The notes under the pieces are model-generated. The model was not told the origin of the DNA. It saw only the letters and a list, made by a program, of their open reading frames with translations, and did no database searches. A program made the position numbers and the translations under genes. From assembly GCA_021397835.1 (NCBI GenBank), contig JAJFZO010000747.1, positions 7,956,501 to 8,020,500 on the forward strand: DNA of 64,000 nucleotides. Reading direction: 5' to 3'. Source of the stretch: Moringa oleifera. Lineage: Eukaryota; Streptophyta; Magnoliopsida; Brassicales; Moringaceae. Position 1 is the stretch's first letter; each line of letters begins with the position of its first letter. Positions 23,493 through 35,944 of the stretch are shown here, piece by piece.

Positions 23493-24660
23493 TTCATTTG
23501 AATTAAACTTGAGTTCTTTTTTTAGTTCTTTATACGAAATCCAAAATATAGGATTTAAAACCTATGTTTCCAGCAACAACTAGCAAAAGAATGATGTGAA
23601 AAAGAGGAAATGGGGAGTGTTTTATTGATGTACTGACTAAAAAAAGAAAGAGTTAAACCAGTGCGAGCCAATATAACTCTTAATTCTTACTTTTCTTGTT
23701 CTATACTCAGGATCCTTCCTTCCATAGGTAGTAAAATTAAAATGGAAATTTTTCTGTAAATCCCTATTCAAATAATTATCTTCTACCTTTTACTTTTTTC
23801 TATTTCATTTATGGGGATGAAATTAGGTCTATTATGAAGGGTTCCTTTACAAGAAAGCATGTAAACATGCCTTCTCGGCCTAGAAAGAGGGCATGTAATT
23901 GAAGTTGTCCCATCTCAATTGGGATATTGAATAAAAGTGGATTTATATGTAATCAACTTTAGCTCTAGGAATCCATAGATGGATTTTTAAGATAAAAACG
24001 TAATCGAATAAATTGATGTCGCCCATGCCAATGATAGAGTACGAAATATGAAATCAAACCCTTATGTGAGCTTACCTATGCTAGCCTGCCCACATGTATC
24101 GATGTTCACCTCGCTCCTATATTTTTTTTTGTCATATTCCACTAATTCCTTATTTTAAGTAAGGTATCATTCCAGTTTCAGTTTCTATGAAATAGTATAT
24201 CTTTTCACATGTGGATCTAGCTCTCATTTGAGATCTATGATTTTTATTGCTTTGACATGTCTTCTTACTAAAGAAATACAATTGACGATATAAATAGATG
24301 TGAGATGATCGATAGGGATTCCTTATATTAGAAAGTTATAGGGTAAGTCTTTATTTAGATAAAGTAAAAGATAAAAATAAAGAATGAACACCCAACCCAT
24401 GCATTTCGAGTAGAGAGCTAACCTGGAAAAGGATGTATTTGAATAAAAGAACAAATTCAATCAAAGAACTACAATAGAAAGAAGGCCTGGATTTGAAGGA
24501 AAACAATATTGAAAAGAAAAATAGGAACCAAGAATAATAAATAGCAAAATAAAGATTAAAATCTTGAAATCTTGAAAGTGAAAATGGGTAATGTAGTTGA
24601 TTTTCTAATATACGAATTCTAAGAATTCCTTAATATCTTTTATATTCTTTATGGATTCTA

Positions 24661-27079
24661 GGCTAGGTACCAAAGTTAGTAACTTGTGGGGGAGGCAGGG
24701 GGGAGCCTAAGACAAAGAGTATTGAACCTTAATAAAAGCATGAGTCCCCTCTGAAGCCCCATGCTCCTTCGGTACATTCCTTATTTCGTTCTTTCATGTG
24801 CTTTCTGGAATAACAATTCTTCTTATGCCATTGCTCAAAAGGTAGATTCACAAAGCTACTATAACTATAAGATATAACAAGTAGAAAAAAAGCCTATTTT
24901 GAGCATGTGGAAGGGAAGACTACCAAAACATTTGAAGTTGTAAACTCTCAATATAGACATAAAAAAAATATATTGAGATGGAATATGAATGAAGAATTAA
25001 AGCATCTGATCTAGCTCTAGAGATGAATACCAAAAAAAACTTATTGGATGCATCATCGACCAAATATGCACCATTTTTATTTGATCCTTAAATGGGGCAG
25101 GGAATGGATGTTGAGTAGAGGGAGAGGAATAAGGAATGAGATGCGATCCTAATGCTTTGGCAAAGTATTTGATAGTTTTTGGCTTAGAAGGGAGGATTTA
25201 GAAGGATGGAGGTTTGAGAATCCCAGGTTGAGTTTGCAGATGAGAATAGGATGAGAGAGGCCAAAATGAGAGTCAAAGAAAAAGGATGCATGCAAGTGAA
25301 GATAGGTATAAGGAAAAGGAGCTTGGCAAGGATTCCATTAAAAAGAGGGCCTGCCAAATATAATCTTTTCTTGATTGATAGGAGCTTAAGGAACAAAAAA
25401 GAAGTAAGGGAACTAGGAGAGGGATGGATGGTTTAAAAGGACTACCATTGCTGGCATGTGAAAAGATCTAACGAGGGGAAATTTTCCATTGAAAAATCTA
25501 ATTGAGTATTAAAAAAAAATCTTGGTTTCCTTTTCCATCATGTCACTCCATCGAAGAGATGAAGGAAGAGAAAATCAAAATCAAAGCTTTATAATCGAAG
25601 TTGAAGCTAAAGCCAATGTTGAAGCCATTGCTTAACCAACAAATAGTTGTTTAGTGTTGATAAATCTTGAACTCTAGAAGTCAAAGTCAATCCTAACTAC
25701 TAGCTCTTGACCTACCAATGGTTTCTCTTTTTCTTTTAACCTTAGCTACCCAAAAGGTATAGCTTTGTACATGAATTCCTAAGCAAAGTAAAATCTCTTT
25801 GTCTTAAAGTGTAATCCTAAAAGTCTTGTAAGGACTATTTACCCAATTATTGATTATCTTTTCTTTCTCAGCTTAAGCAACTCTCAAGCCTTGCCCCGTG
25901 AAAATGCATATGGGGAATCACGTGTGGCTGAGCCAGACTTTGTGGAAGCTATAGGACTTAAGAATCACTATACGTCCTTAAAGTGCAAAAGAAGATGTTG
26001 CTTTCAGATTGATAATCAATGGCCTCGAGATTACCAGTTTGATTAATGGTTCTTGGATGTGAATCTACATACCTTGAGTCAGGTAAACAAAGCAATACAT
26101 TAGCCTTCTTTGCCCTCAGCCTAGCTGCCTTGTCTTATCTAACCCTTTTAAACTAGCCTTTTTAAAGCTTTCTTGCTTCCTCATAATGCAGAACACCAAC
26201 TAACGCACTAATAAGAGCAACAGCTAATACCCTTCCTCCCTTATCTCAACATTTGCCTTCAGAGTTGCCTTGCTTTCTTGCTCGAGGAGGGGTGAAGTGC
26301 TATAAGAAAAAGAATATGAGCAAATCTTTTCTCTTTTTCAAACTAAAGAATATAAATTCATTATATAAAGATTTTATGCCACCTGTAATGTCGCTTAATC
26401 CTCACTCTAATAGAAAGGCTAGGAATAGGCAGCGAAAAATAAGGAGAAGAGTGGGATACAAAAATTATAACGAACAAATAAGTGGTTATCCAGCCATTCA
26501 ATCGACTATGAAGACAGGTTTCAGTAAGCAAGTAAGCCGATGATGACTAGTACAAACTTAGGTAGGTCAATTGTCACTCATCCCTCATGTTTTCTCCCGA
26601 GATGTGATTAATTCTTAAAATCGAAAAAAGTCTTCCAATTGGAGGTAATTTCCACCCTCTGATGATCTATTTTGTCCTTTCATATAGCTAGAAAGGTATT
26701 CCATCTTATGGAATACTTTAAGTAGTTCTTCGACCCCTTCTTTTTCCATTTATTCTTTTACTCCCTACGAATTTTGTACAGCTAGAAAATCATGGCTTAT
26801 CACTCAAAAAGAAGGAATAAAAGCAAGTATTTCCCATTCAGTCGATAATTGATCAATACGCAGGGAAAGTTTCTTCCATAGGAATAGGAATGGTAAGTAT
26901 GTAGATTATTGAATTGGCCTCTTACCTTGTTTCAAAGTTGGCACCCTTGCTCTTTCTATGGGTTGGCCACTTAATTGTACACTGTCTTTCTCTTCACACA
27001 TGCCCCTAGTAAAGTTCTTTTCTGCTTTTTTTTCTTACAATGGGATTAGACTATTTAATGTGGTTTGTTATCATCATAT
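24661..27079. other. Unassigned sequence between two plastid segments
   Basis: About 2.4 kb. A G-rich stretch near 24690-24710 marks a change from the plastid spacer. Open frames at 25251-25436 and 26253-26543 (+) are rich in Lys and Arg but match no family I know. The part 26940-27079 lies just beyond the point where psaB similarity stops. Confidence 0.4.
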
Positions 27080-27312
27080 ACACATGCCTCAAAATTTTTT
27101 TTCCAAGCTACATGAAAAAGATTTTCAAAAGTCCATAAAAAAATCATTGATAACTGCCCGAAGTGAGAAGCAAAAAATATTTTGATAAAGACATTCCTAA
27201 GTAATATCATCATGACTTTCAAAGTCATGTGTAGCAGCAATACTAAACCAAAGATGATGAGAAGTTACTTTTGAGCTAAGTGTTGGCTAAACCTTGGAAA
27301 TCTTAATGCCAT
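27080..27312 (-). pseudogene. psaB: Plastid psaB, 5' fragment
   Basis: The intact gene encodes the PsaB reaction-centre protein of photosystem I. Reverse strand, ATG at 27312 starts MALRFPRFS; later [14 protein letters not shown] and [12 protein letters not shown] match PsaB (not PsaA) residues of about 45-75. Similarity ends near 27080 after about 75 codons of the normal 734. A stop and a one-base insertion in the TTTTTT run break the frame. It follows the psaA end by about two dozen bases, as in the plastid psaA-psaB operon. Confidence 0.9.
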
Positions 27313-27335
27313 AATGAGTTTCAAATCCTCCCAGT

Positions 27336-28937
27336 GAATATCCTATTGCGATAATCCTTGCTAAGAAGAACACTTATGTTGTGACCATTCCACTTAGAAG
27401 GTAATAAATTACTTCTATAGCACATCTTAGTACAATACTTAAGGCTCTAGGATGGATAGCAAGAGAATCTTTAATTTATTATGATCCCAAATAATGGATG
27501 CAATAAGTTGTTGCCAGTAACCATGCCCACTGAATAAAAGCATTAAACAAAAAGCCTACACAAAATAAGCACCTAGGAAAAAAAAGACCATATGTAAATA
27601 ATGAAGAACCATAAGGCTAAATTACTTGGGATGCTTGTGCCCATAAGAAATTACGGAGCCACCCATTAATAGTAATGGAACTCTATGCAAAGTTCCCTCC
27701 CGTGATATGAGCTACCACCCTTGATCACTTATACTACCCCAAATATCTGATTGAATTTTCCTATTGAAATGAAACATTACTACTGAAATTACATTATACA
27801 TCAATAATAGTCCTAAGAAGACATTATCCCAAGCAGATACTTGAAATGTCCCCCCTCTTTTGGGCCTATCATAAGGGAAATGAAAACCAAGATTTGCTTT
27901 ATCGTTATCAAATGTGAGCTATGAGCAAATAGAACACCTTTTAAAAGTATGAATACTGTCACATGAATTGTAAATGCATGAATGTGACATACCAAAAAAT
28001 ATGCGGTTCCTAATGATAGGTAACAAAGCAACTTTTCCACCTTCTAATATCAAATCACTACCCCCCCAAGTCAAACTAGTGCTCATTGTTTCACCAAGGG
28101 CTATTGCACTAGGCACCAAAGCATGGATATTTTGTATCGATTGAGCAAAAGTAAGTTGTAATTGTATAGTAGTATCTAAAAACATATTTTGTGGATGCCC
28201 TGAAGCACTCATGATATCATTATGAACATACAAAGCAAAATTTTGAAAGCCTAAAAATATACATACCCAGTTGAGGTATGATATGATTGCGTCACAATGC
28301 CAAAGTACATGATCTAATAGGTCATTGTATCGATTAATTGGATCATAATCTCTTACTATAAAAATGGATATTGTAGCACCAACTATGAGAATCACCAATC
28401 CATAGGTGATGTGTGAACAATGACAATTGTGTACCATAGTTAGTAGCTAGATATGGATAAGGGGGCATGGAATATATATAGTAAGCTACAACAATGATTA
28501 AAGTGCCTAACATAGTTAGGTTACGAGATAATTGAGTATGCCATGATGTTCTTAGGATTTCGTATAGTCTTTTATGGCCTTGACCTATAAATGGACCTTT
28601 ATGCGCCTCTAAAATATCTTTTAGACCATGACCAATACCCTAGTTGGTCCTATACATATGACCTACTATCATGAAAAAATAAATGCAATAGCTAAATGAT
28701 GGTATGCAATATTGGTCGACCATAGACCCTCGATCACTAATTAATCCTCCATGAAAAGTAAGAAATTCTACATATTTTTTTCAATCCAAGGTCAAAAAAG
28801 AGGGTTGCTCCCTCAATAAAACTTAGATAAAGTTGAGCTAAAAGATCCTAATTCAAGATAAATTGATGAGGAAGTGGGATTTCTTTAGGATCTAACCTAG
28901 CATTTAGAATTCAGTTAATCGATAAGGATACATTCAT
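27336..28937 (-). pseudogene. psaA: Plastid psaA, C-terminal two thirds, decayed
   Basis: The intact gene encodes the PsaA reaction-centre protein of photosystem I, a polytopic thylakoid protein of about 750 residues. The reverse strand covers about residue 205 (INQFLNAGVDPKE-like near 28900) to the end (FFLARIIAIG near 27345). The longest open run, 28437-27919, contains [25 protein letters not shown] and [12 protein letters not shown]. It shifts frame before [11 protein letters not shown]. Both cysteines of the F-X iron-sulphur motif FPCDGPGRGGTC are lost ([12 protein letters not shown] here), and the stop TAG has become TAT. The N-terminal third is missing. Confidence 0.95.
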
Positions 28938-29352
28938 TTTTTAAATAACATGTAGAGTTGGGCCAACCAAAGTATAGCCCAAGTTTTGCTTGAAAGTCTC
29001 TCTATACCAAATAATACCTTTTTAGATGTAGAATATTTAAGAAGTGGGCTGGTTAATCCATTTTTGCCACTGGAGAGGCATTTAGCAAAAAAATATTAAC
29101 ACTATAGCTTTCTTTTTTTTCCTTTGGAAATCTCTATAGCCATTTCATAAGAAGAGCTGGCTTGATTGAAGTCCACCATTTTTGTTAAGGTGATTGAAAA
29201 AATCTAGACCATAGTAAATCTTTCATTTGTTGTATGGAATGTTAGTAAGGATGAACATGACGAGGTCTTATTGCATTACATTGATTTTTTAATTGAAATT
29301 CAAACATATTTATCTTAATCTTGTGGTAATTTCCTCTTCAAATCAGATCAAG
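28938..29352. other. Unassigned; perhaps upstream part of the LINE remnant
   Basis: Lies between the broken psaA edge and the LINE RNase H segment. Composition is AT-richer than the plastid part. I see no motif that fixes it as LINE reverse transcriptase. Confidence 0.35.
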
Positions 29353-29895
29353 ATGAACTTTGAAGGAACAAGGAAGGCTACCTTAGGAATTCGATTTATG
29401 GTGGGGGTCATTAGAGATGGCAATGGTGCTATCATGTGGAGTTAGTTTTCTTTTAAGGATTAAAGATGAAATCTTGGCAAAAGTAGAAACTCTCTTACAT
29501 AGCCATAGTTTTGTCCAAACTATTGATTCTTTTCTAGTCATCACATCAAATAAAAAAGGGTTCTCTCAACATGATTAGATGGGCAAATTATAATAATCAA
29601 GAACCTTGGCACCTATGCTTTATTATGAGAAAATATTTTTCAATATATATTAATTTAAAATTCATCATATGAAGAGGGAAGTGATCATTTGGCTGACCAT
29701 CTGGCTAACTTGGGTGTTAGGCTGCAGTGTTGTAGTCAATGGATCATCTTCCATTCTAGAAGAAATTATAAATTCACTTTTTTCTGCACTTATCATCTCG
29801 TTATAGGACTACTATCCTCTTCGGCTCATGCTTTATAGATAGGCATTTTTATTGAGAATGCTTCAAGGTTCCACCTTACCTTTTAAAAAAAAAAA
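29353..29895 (+). mobile_element. LINE (non-LTR retrotransposon) 3' end with RNase H remnant and poly(A)
   Basis: From 29353 the frame reads MNFEGTRKATLGI, then GVIRDGNGAIMWS, matching the start of plant LINE RNase H domains (NFDGASKGNPG.. GVIRDxxG). Later broken frames give DEILAKVETLLH and, near 29680, EGSDHLADHLANLGV. The first catalytic Asp is Glu here, and stops and frameshifts separate the blocks. An 11-base A run at 29885-29895, about 160 bp after the domain, fits a LINE poly(A) tail. No target duplication identified. A nuclear RNase H-like gene fragment is a less likely alternative. Confidence 0.72.
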
Positions 29896-32800
29896 TAATC
29901 GAGCTAAAAGAGTTCTCATAAGTAAAATTTTAGCACCATGAAGAAAAACTAGCTGGATAAACTTCATAGGATCGCCTGCTTAGCAATGCTACCTTGGGAG
30001 CAGACAAAATACTTGATTAAGCCAGCTTCAACACCACCATAACTCTTAATGATAGACATACTTGCACTAACCTCAACATAAAAGGATGAAACTAGTCTGT
30101 TTATTTGTATGCATTATCTTAACTCACTTCTAACCTCCTTAGGCATAATAAAGAACACATAATGAAAACTACCTAGTAAAGGTTGTATAAAGGAATGAGA
30201 AAGAGTTTGGGAATATCCTACTTAGTTAACAAACATCGAGTTTAAAGTTAGGGCTGCATGGATGCAAGACTATTGACATGAAGTTTAGAATCATTATGTT
30301 TTTCTATCTTCAGATTAATAAATTGGAGAATCACCAAGGCCTTTCAGTAATTTGATGCATCCCCCTAAGTGTCATGCTTCACCTACCTTACCTCGGAGAG
30401 AATAGAATGAGTCACTTAGCTTTTACAAGAGTTTGAATTGCTTTGTAGGATAGTAGGGCAAATGAGTTCGATTTGGCTAGCTGAATCGCTCAGTAAACAA
30501 ATCATCTCCTTGCTTTTTGTCTAAGATTGGACTAAAGATACTGAAGCAAGCATCTTTTTTTCTTTGGGCTACAAAGCCCATAGGTTGTACACGAGCCATA
30601 TGTAGCTTCAACTATGATGGTTGAAATGCTTAGCCATTGTCGATACCTAAGATGCTTTTGGTTGAAAATTCACGCTTGATCCCAGCTAGAAAATAGGAAT
30701 TCTAACCTCCCTGTCTACTATAGTCAGTCTCACAGTGTGCCTAACTGGTGAGTTTGCCATCAGCACGGCTTTCCTTTTGCGGGCTACTTCTTAATACTTC
30801 GAGTTGCTGATCTTTACTTGGGTCAGCTCTGAGGCTCTACCCTAGCATTTCATTTATTCCTTCTAGGGGCCTTTTATCATTTCATGTACACATCTTCAAG
30901 CAATAAGGGGGGGCACCAAACATAGAGATAAGGTAACTCTAGGAATGGGAGCCCATTCCCTTATGCTCTAGACTCCTTAACTTTATTTAAATAAAAGAGG
31001 CATAGCACTTATGAAACCGTAGCATAGGCAAAACTTGACAGCTCATCTAGGCCCAGACTTTGGCCTTTTTTGGCCTTAAAAGTAAACCCTACCTTCCTTC
31101 CCTTAGCAAGCGACAAGACTGTGAGAAAGATAATTAGGATATAACATTTGGCAGATGTTGAAGCAAACTATAAATATAAGAGGCATCCATCTAAAACAAA
31201 AAATGTGAAACCCACCACTCATTAGTAAAAGAGAAGAGAGAAATGACCAATTAAAGGCTCCAAGGTCAGAATGCAGTAAGGTCTTCAAGCCTTATGCTTG
31301 ATTCTCAAGATTCATGGGTCATCTCGCAAAGATATTTGATATTCGCCATCATGAGAATAAAATGATCGAAAATCTATTGCTCAGTTGCTTTGCATATTAC
31401 AAAAGCTATATTGCTTGAAGGGAGCATGCTGCAAGAGCGTATGTGAGTGGTAAGCATAAGAGGTGTGCCTGAATGGTAGTGGTAGCAGTGTGGTTTTAAG
31501 TATCATCACTGGATTAAGATTTGTTAGGTGGCAGGGACTGCAACTACTTTATATCAGATGAAGAGAAGGGTTGGTAGGCTTAGTAGGGCTTAAACATACA
31601 ATTTAATTGTTATGAGTGGTACATTTCAACCAATTAAACTATAAGCCTTACAAATCTTTACATGTAATTTGCTAACTTCAGGAAGAGTGGACGAAAATGT
31701 GGGCCTTTGCTCTATCTGTTTCTTCCTCTTCCCAAGAATGAACAATTAGAAAAATAAAAATGATTTTCCTATTGATTATATATATATATATATATGTATA
31801 TATTATAATAATATAAAGCAAGTGACCTTTTTGCTATTTAAACTGTTGGTACACTTTTTAGCTCGCAACGACTCAAACAAGCAAGGGCCCTTTATTTGCT
31901 TGGAATGCTGACTATTTGTCTTTAGTTAAAAGCAAAAGTAAAGGTTACTTTTGCCCTGCACTTGAAAAAAAAAAAGTCTAGGGACATAAAAACTAAGAAA
32001 AAAAAAACTTAGTTACAAGAGCCGAAGGTTAGGCTGACTACTTACTTTAGTATAGTTAAACCTAAAAAAGTGTATTCCTATCCCTTTTTCTTCCACTTTC
32101 TGTCACTGTTGCCAGTTTTCAAAATATTAATGTACCCTCATGCATATAGTTGCCCAACTACTTTCTTTCTTTGAATTTGTTAGCCACTTCTTCATTTATC
32201 ACATTCAAGAGAGCTTATGTTGGAGCATTTAGCAATGCCAGTAGCCTAGTGAGGGCTAGTTATCTAGGGACAGGTTAAGATAAGGTCTGCTTGGCTTATT
32301 CCTTATGAGATTGAGTAAGGAAATTGGAAAAGGGCTCATAAACTAAGCGGCGAGCTTTTAAGCACATGAAAAAAGGAGGGTGTTTTCCAGCTAAAGTTGG
32401 GGGTAGGATCATTGGGAAAGCACTTTTGTAATAAAAATGAATTGAAGCAAGCAAAGTTTGAAAAGCAATAAAGATATATTCACCTTAAGAATCAGAATTA
32501 AAAAACCTTAGTTTTAATAAATTTTTTCATTGTTTACTCAAAAATGAGATATGTAGAGGATCCTCCTTTCAATAACAAAGAGACAAGATGGGCTTCGAAA
32601 GTAAGATCAGAAGGAGAAGTAGAAAAAGCATCCTTAATAAAGGAAGGGCCTAGTCTTTTCACAACAAAAAAGGTAAATGACTAAGGTAAATGAAGTTTCT
32701 CCAAAAAAGAGAGCTTGCTAACTCTACAGTCCTTCCCAATCCTTGACTTCATAAGGCCTTTTGCATGATCCTCTATGTGACATGAAGTAAGAGAGATGTG

Positions 32801-33239
32801 AATATTAGCATTTTTCATCAAGTTAGAAAGAAGATTCATTAAGAGTAGAAAGATGAAAAAAAATCAAAACATATTTAATGATAATGAGAGAGAATACCAA
32901 GACTAGTTAAAGGCAATTGTTTGAAGTTTACTGTTTAAACTATAAGGAACTTATGTAAATAATGAAGAGAAGAAAGAAGTGAAGAATCACTAGTTATATT
33001 CTTTAATGCACCCAAAGAAAGAAAGCAACCCCTTATCTTGGTTGCATAAAAGAGAGTAAATACCTATAGCAGAAAAGGAAAAGATATGATAAGATGGATT
33101 CAACCTTTGAATCTGCTTTCACTTTCATTGTGTCGGGCATGGTAGTGCTATTAAGATCATAGAAGTAATGCTTTAGAAGCCCTATTCCATGAGAGCATTG
33201 GTAAGTTTTCGATTCACTAGGTTTTTATGAGGGAGCAGC
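29896..33239. other. Unassigned, organelle-like sequence
   Basis: About 3.3 kb without a gene I can name. It includes a TA microsatellite at about 31776-31797. A 61-codon frame at 31103-31288 (-) is unrecognised. Confidence 0.4.
31776..31797. repeat. (TA)n microsatellite
   Basis: About 22 bp of alternating TA, followed by a degenerate TA-rich tail. Confidence 0.85.
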
Positions 33240-33420
33240 AAGATGAGCATTGTCTGACTGTCGATAAGAGTTCATATTGTACTGCTTGCAAGTAATTTCA
33301 ATCATGCGACCCGGCTTCTTGCAATAATGGTGATCTTCGACATGTCTTGCTCACTTGATGCACTAGTAGAGCTTCTAGATTGAAGATTCTGATCATAGGG
33401 TGGATGTCCCAAAGCATGTT
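33240..33420 (-). mobile_element. Ty1/copia gag zinc-knuckle scrap
   Basis: In reverse, 33362-33294 reads HVEDHHYCKKPGRMIEITCK, close to the copia gag knuckle pattern CxYCKKPGHxxExCWK, with the first Cys and the His replaced and one extra codon. Just before it, QNLQSRSSTSASSEQ resembles the serine-rich linker ahead of such knuckles. No LTR or pol is visible nearby. Confidence 0.6.
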
Positions 33421-33636
33421 CTGCTGGTCCTATAGTAGCCTAAGCCTTCGGTAATAAATAGTATAGGACATTTGTTTCTTTTTTTGACCTATAAGCTAAG
33501 GTATGTTCTTCATGTTGCAACTGATAGAAATGTGGAGAATCATCTTAAGAATTAATATTCGTTTTTTAATTTTAGTAGTAAAAAAAAGATGTGACGACAT
33601 ATATGAGGTTCAAAGGAAGTAAACAAGCATTAAAAG

Positions 33637-33935
33637 CATCATCAATCATTTTTAATGTTAGTTTGTTTAAAACTAACATTAAAGGTCTATTTTTAATGTC
33701 ACTTTATAAAATAACTGACATTGAAAAATGGATTTATCCTTCTTTAACGTTATTTACCATTTAACTAACATCAAAAGGCAACATTTAACTTCAATTCGTG
33801 TGGGAACTACGTTAAAGCCTTAAATTACATAGCCTTTAATGATAGTTCCCATGGAATTATCGTTAAAGGCTTGAATTACATAGCCTTTAATGAAAATTCC
33901 ACTAGAAGTATCATGAAAGGCTATTGCAAGCCTTT
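33637..33935. repeat. 5' subterminal palindrome array of CACTA element 1
   Basis: About six units of 35-40 bp, each built as TTTAATGnnAGTT, a loop of about 6-8 bp, then AACTnnCATTAAAGG. The first unit (AATGTTAGTT..AACTAACATT) is a perfect inverted pair. In En/Spm, subterminal repeats bind the TnpA protein; that role is assumed here. Confidence 0.85.
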
Positions 33936-34883
33936 AACCTTATCTTCATCTTCTTCTCCATAAGCAATAGTAGCCACTCCTAGAGAAGCAACCACCTACA
34001 CGTATATCTCTCCCTTTCCATTTGTTCTCTCCTTGCTCCTTCCTCTCTTATTTGTCTCAATCTCCACAACAAGAAGTCACATCTTCCCCTTCAATTTATT
34101 CTTCGTCTTTAGCATTCAAATATGTAAGTATTTTGTAGATTCAAAATTTTTTTATGAAAGCTTTTTTTCATAATTTTTATTCCATTTGGTTTTGATTTGA
34201 AGAATAAATTGAGAATGTATATTATTTTGAGATTTTCTTCATTAGATATGTTTGGTGAATTTTTATTGATAAAATTTGGATTTTTTAATTTATATTTTGA
34301 TGAATATATTAGGTATGAATGAGCATATATCGATGAATTTAATGTTTGATAATTTTTAAGATTTTTAAATTAATTGATGAATTAAGTATATATTAGTTAG
34401 ATAAAATTATATTTTGATGAATTCATGTTTGAATAAATTTTGTTAGGTAAGATTAATTGGTACATTTTGTAAAATTTATATTGATTTTGTAATGAACTTA
34501 AACTATTAGTTAAATTTTAAATAGATAATTAATTAATTAAATAATTGTAAAGTACATAACTAAATATTATTTAAATTTTAATTAATTTACCAACTAGTTA
34601 GATGCTTGTATAGTAATTAATTAGACGTCAATTAAATATTGATTGTATTAATTAACTAATTAGTTATTAATCATTTATTTTAATTTTAATTAATTAATTA
34701 GATGGTTATAATGTAAATAATTAAATGTTATTTAAAATTTAATTAATTTACTAGTGCTTGCAAAGTAATTAATTAAATATTAATCAATTGACTATGTATT
34801 AATTAACTAATTAATTATAAATTATTTACTCAAGAAATTATTTATAAATTAATTATAAATTATAAATCCTTCATACTAAGAAA
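33936..34883 (+). other. Leader exon and AT-rich intron-like block of CACTA element 1
   Basis: 33945-34110 is CT-rich like a 5' leader. A good splice donor, TATGTAAGTATT, follows near 34122. The next 750 bp is about 80% AT by eye and ends just before coding similarity at 34884. It contains an imperfect tandem repeat of about 160 bp: the segment starting at 34580 recurs from 34741. I infer an untranslated first exon and intron of the former transposase gene. Confidence 0.5.
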
Positions 34884-35280
34884 CTTCTGTATCCTGCATC
34901 ACTGAAGATCACTAAACTATCTGCTCTAGCTAAATTATACAATTCGAAAGTGAAAGATGGTTGGTCCAATCAAAGCTTTAGTGATCTTTTAAATTTGATT
35001 GCTAAAATATTGCCTGATAATAATGAAATGCCTACACCTATGTATCATGTGAAGAAAACATTGAATGCATTAGGCATGGGTATCAAAAGATCAATACATG
35101 CCCAAATGATTGCATATTATATTAGAAGGAATTTCAAGATGACATCCAATGTCCAATTTATGGACTTTCAAGATGGAAAGTAATGAAAAATAGTAACAAA
35201 ATAAAGATTAGTATGCCTACTAAGGTGTTGCGATATTTTCAGCCAATACTAAGGTTTAGAAAAATGCTCAGATGTTCATC
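34884..35280 (+). pseudogene. TNP2-type CACTA transposase fragment (element 1)
   Basis: The sequence reads LLYPASLKITKLSALAKLYN, then KVKDGWSNQSFSDLL, then MPTPMYHVKKTLNALGMGI. This matches the part of plant TNP2 transposases with LYPGCxxFTKLSAL, GWSDKSF and YxAKKxLCxLGL. A small deletion at the usual IHACPNDC motif shifts the frame; the other frame continues with CPIYGLSRWK and MPTKVLRYFQPILRFRKM. After about 35280 the similarity stops. The transposase core and DUF4218 regions are absent. Confidence 0.83.
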
Positions 35281-35944
35281 CAGTCATTAAACTGTACAGT
35301 AGCAAGTAGGGTTATCTTCATGGATCATACTCTTAATTAGATGATCCATGGGTGACTACTATTTTTTGGGGATGTTCGGGTGACAGTGGATATAGCTATT
35401 CATGGTGATACATAGTTGTCTCGCCCAAACCTCAATAGTGGATTGATAAATATAGTTAGCAAACATAGATACTGACACTCAATCGGATATTGATGAAATT
35501 AGAAATAAGGTTGGATAATTTCTTTGGAGTGCCATATTAGAAAGTTAAACCTTAAAGATTTTTATAAACATGAACATCATTGAATTTATATAGTTGAATT
35601 TTTAGAATTGTGATGATAATTTGTATTTGAACTCGTGTATTGTACATATAAAGTTCAGTTATGACATCAAGTTTTTTTTTTCTTTCTTCATCTTTCATTA
35701 CTTTTTGGATTAGATTATGTTGAATTGTTTTCAAACATGAAAGAAGTAATGAAAGTTTGAGTAAGAATGATATGGAAGTGTATTGAAAGAAAAAGTTATT
35801 TCAATGAGGTGTTGGTATGAATTGTGTAAATGTATATAAGATGAAGATATGTGGTTGATGTGGAAGAGATGAAGCATTTTATATATGTAGGTTTTGGATA
35901 ATTTATACGCAAGAATTTTGTATGTTTCAAAATAATTAACAAAA

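Larger units (their letters stand above)
22640..24660 (+). other. Plastid segment trnD-GUC to psbM and spacer (limits approximate)
   Basis: trnD-GUC and psbM lie on the same strand about 580 bp apart, as in the trnE-trnY-trnD-psbM-petN part of the plastid large single-copy region. I could not find trnY or trnE on the left or petN on the right, so the insert seems to end inside those spacers. Both limits are estimates. Confidence 0.7.

Noticed and set aside
30585..30640. CGAGCCATATG... hairpin as a group II intron domain V
   Set aside because: The stem and the catalytic AGC/bulge layout cannot be made to fit, and no exon borders are visible.
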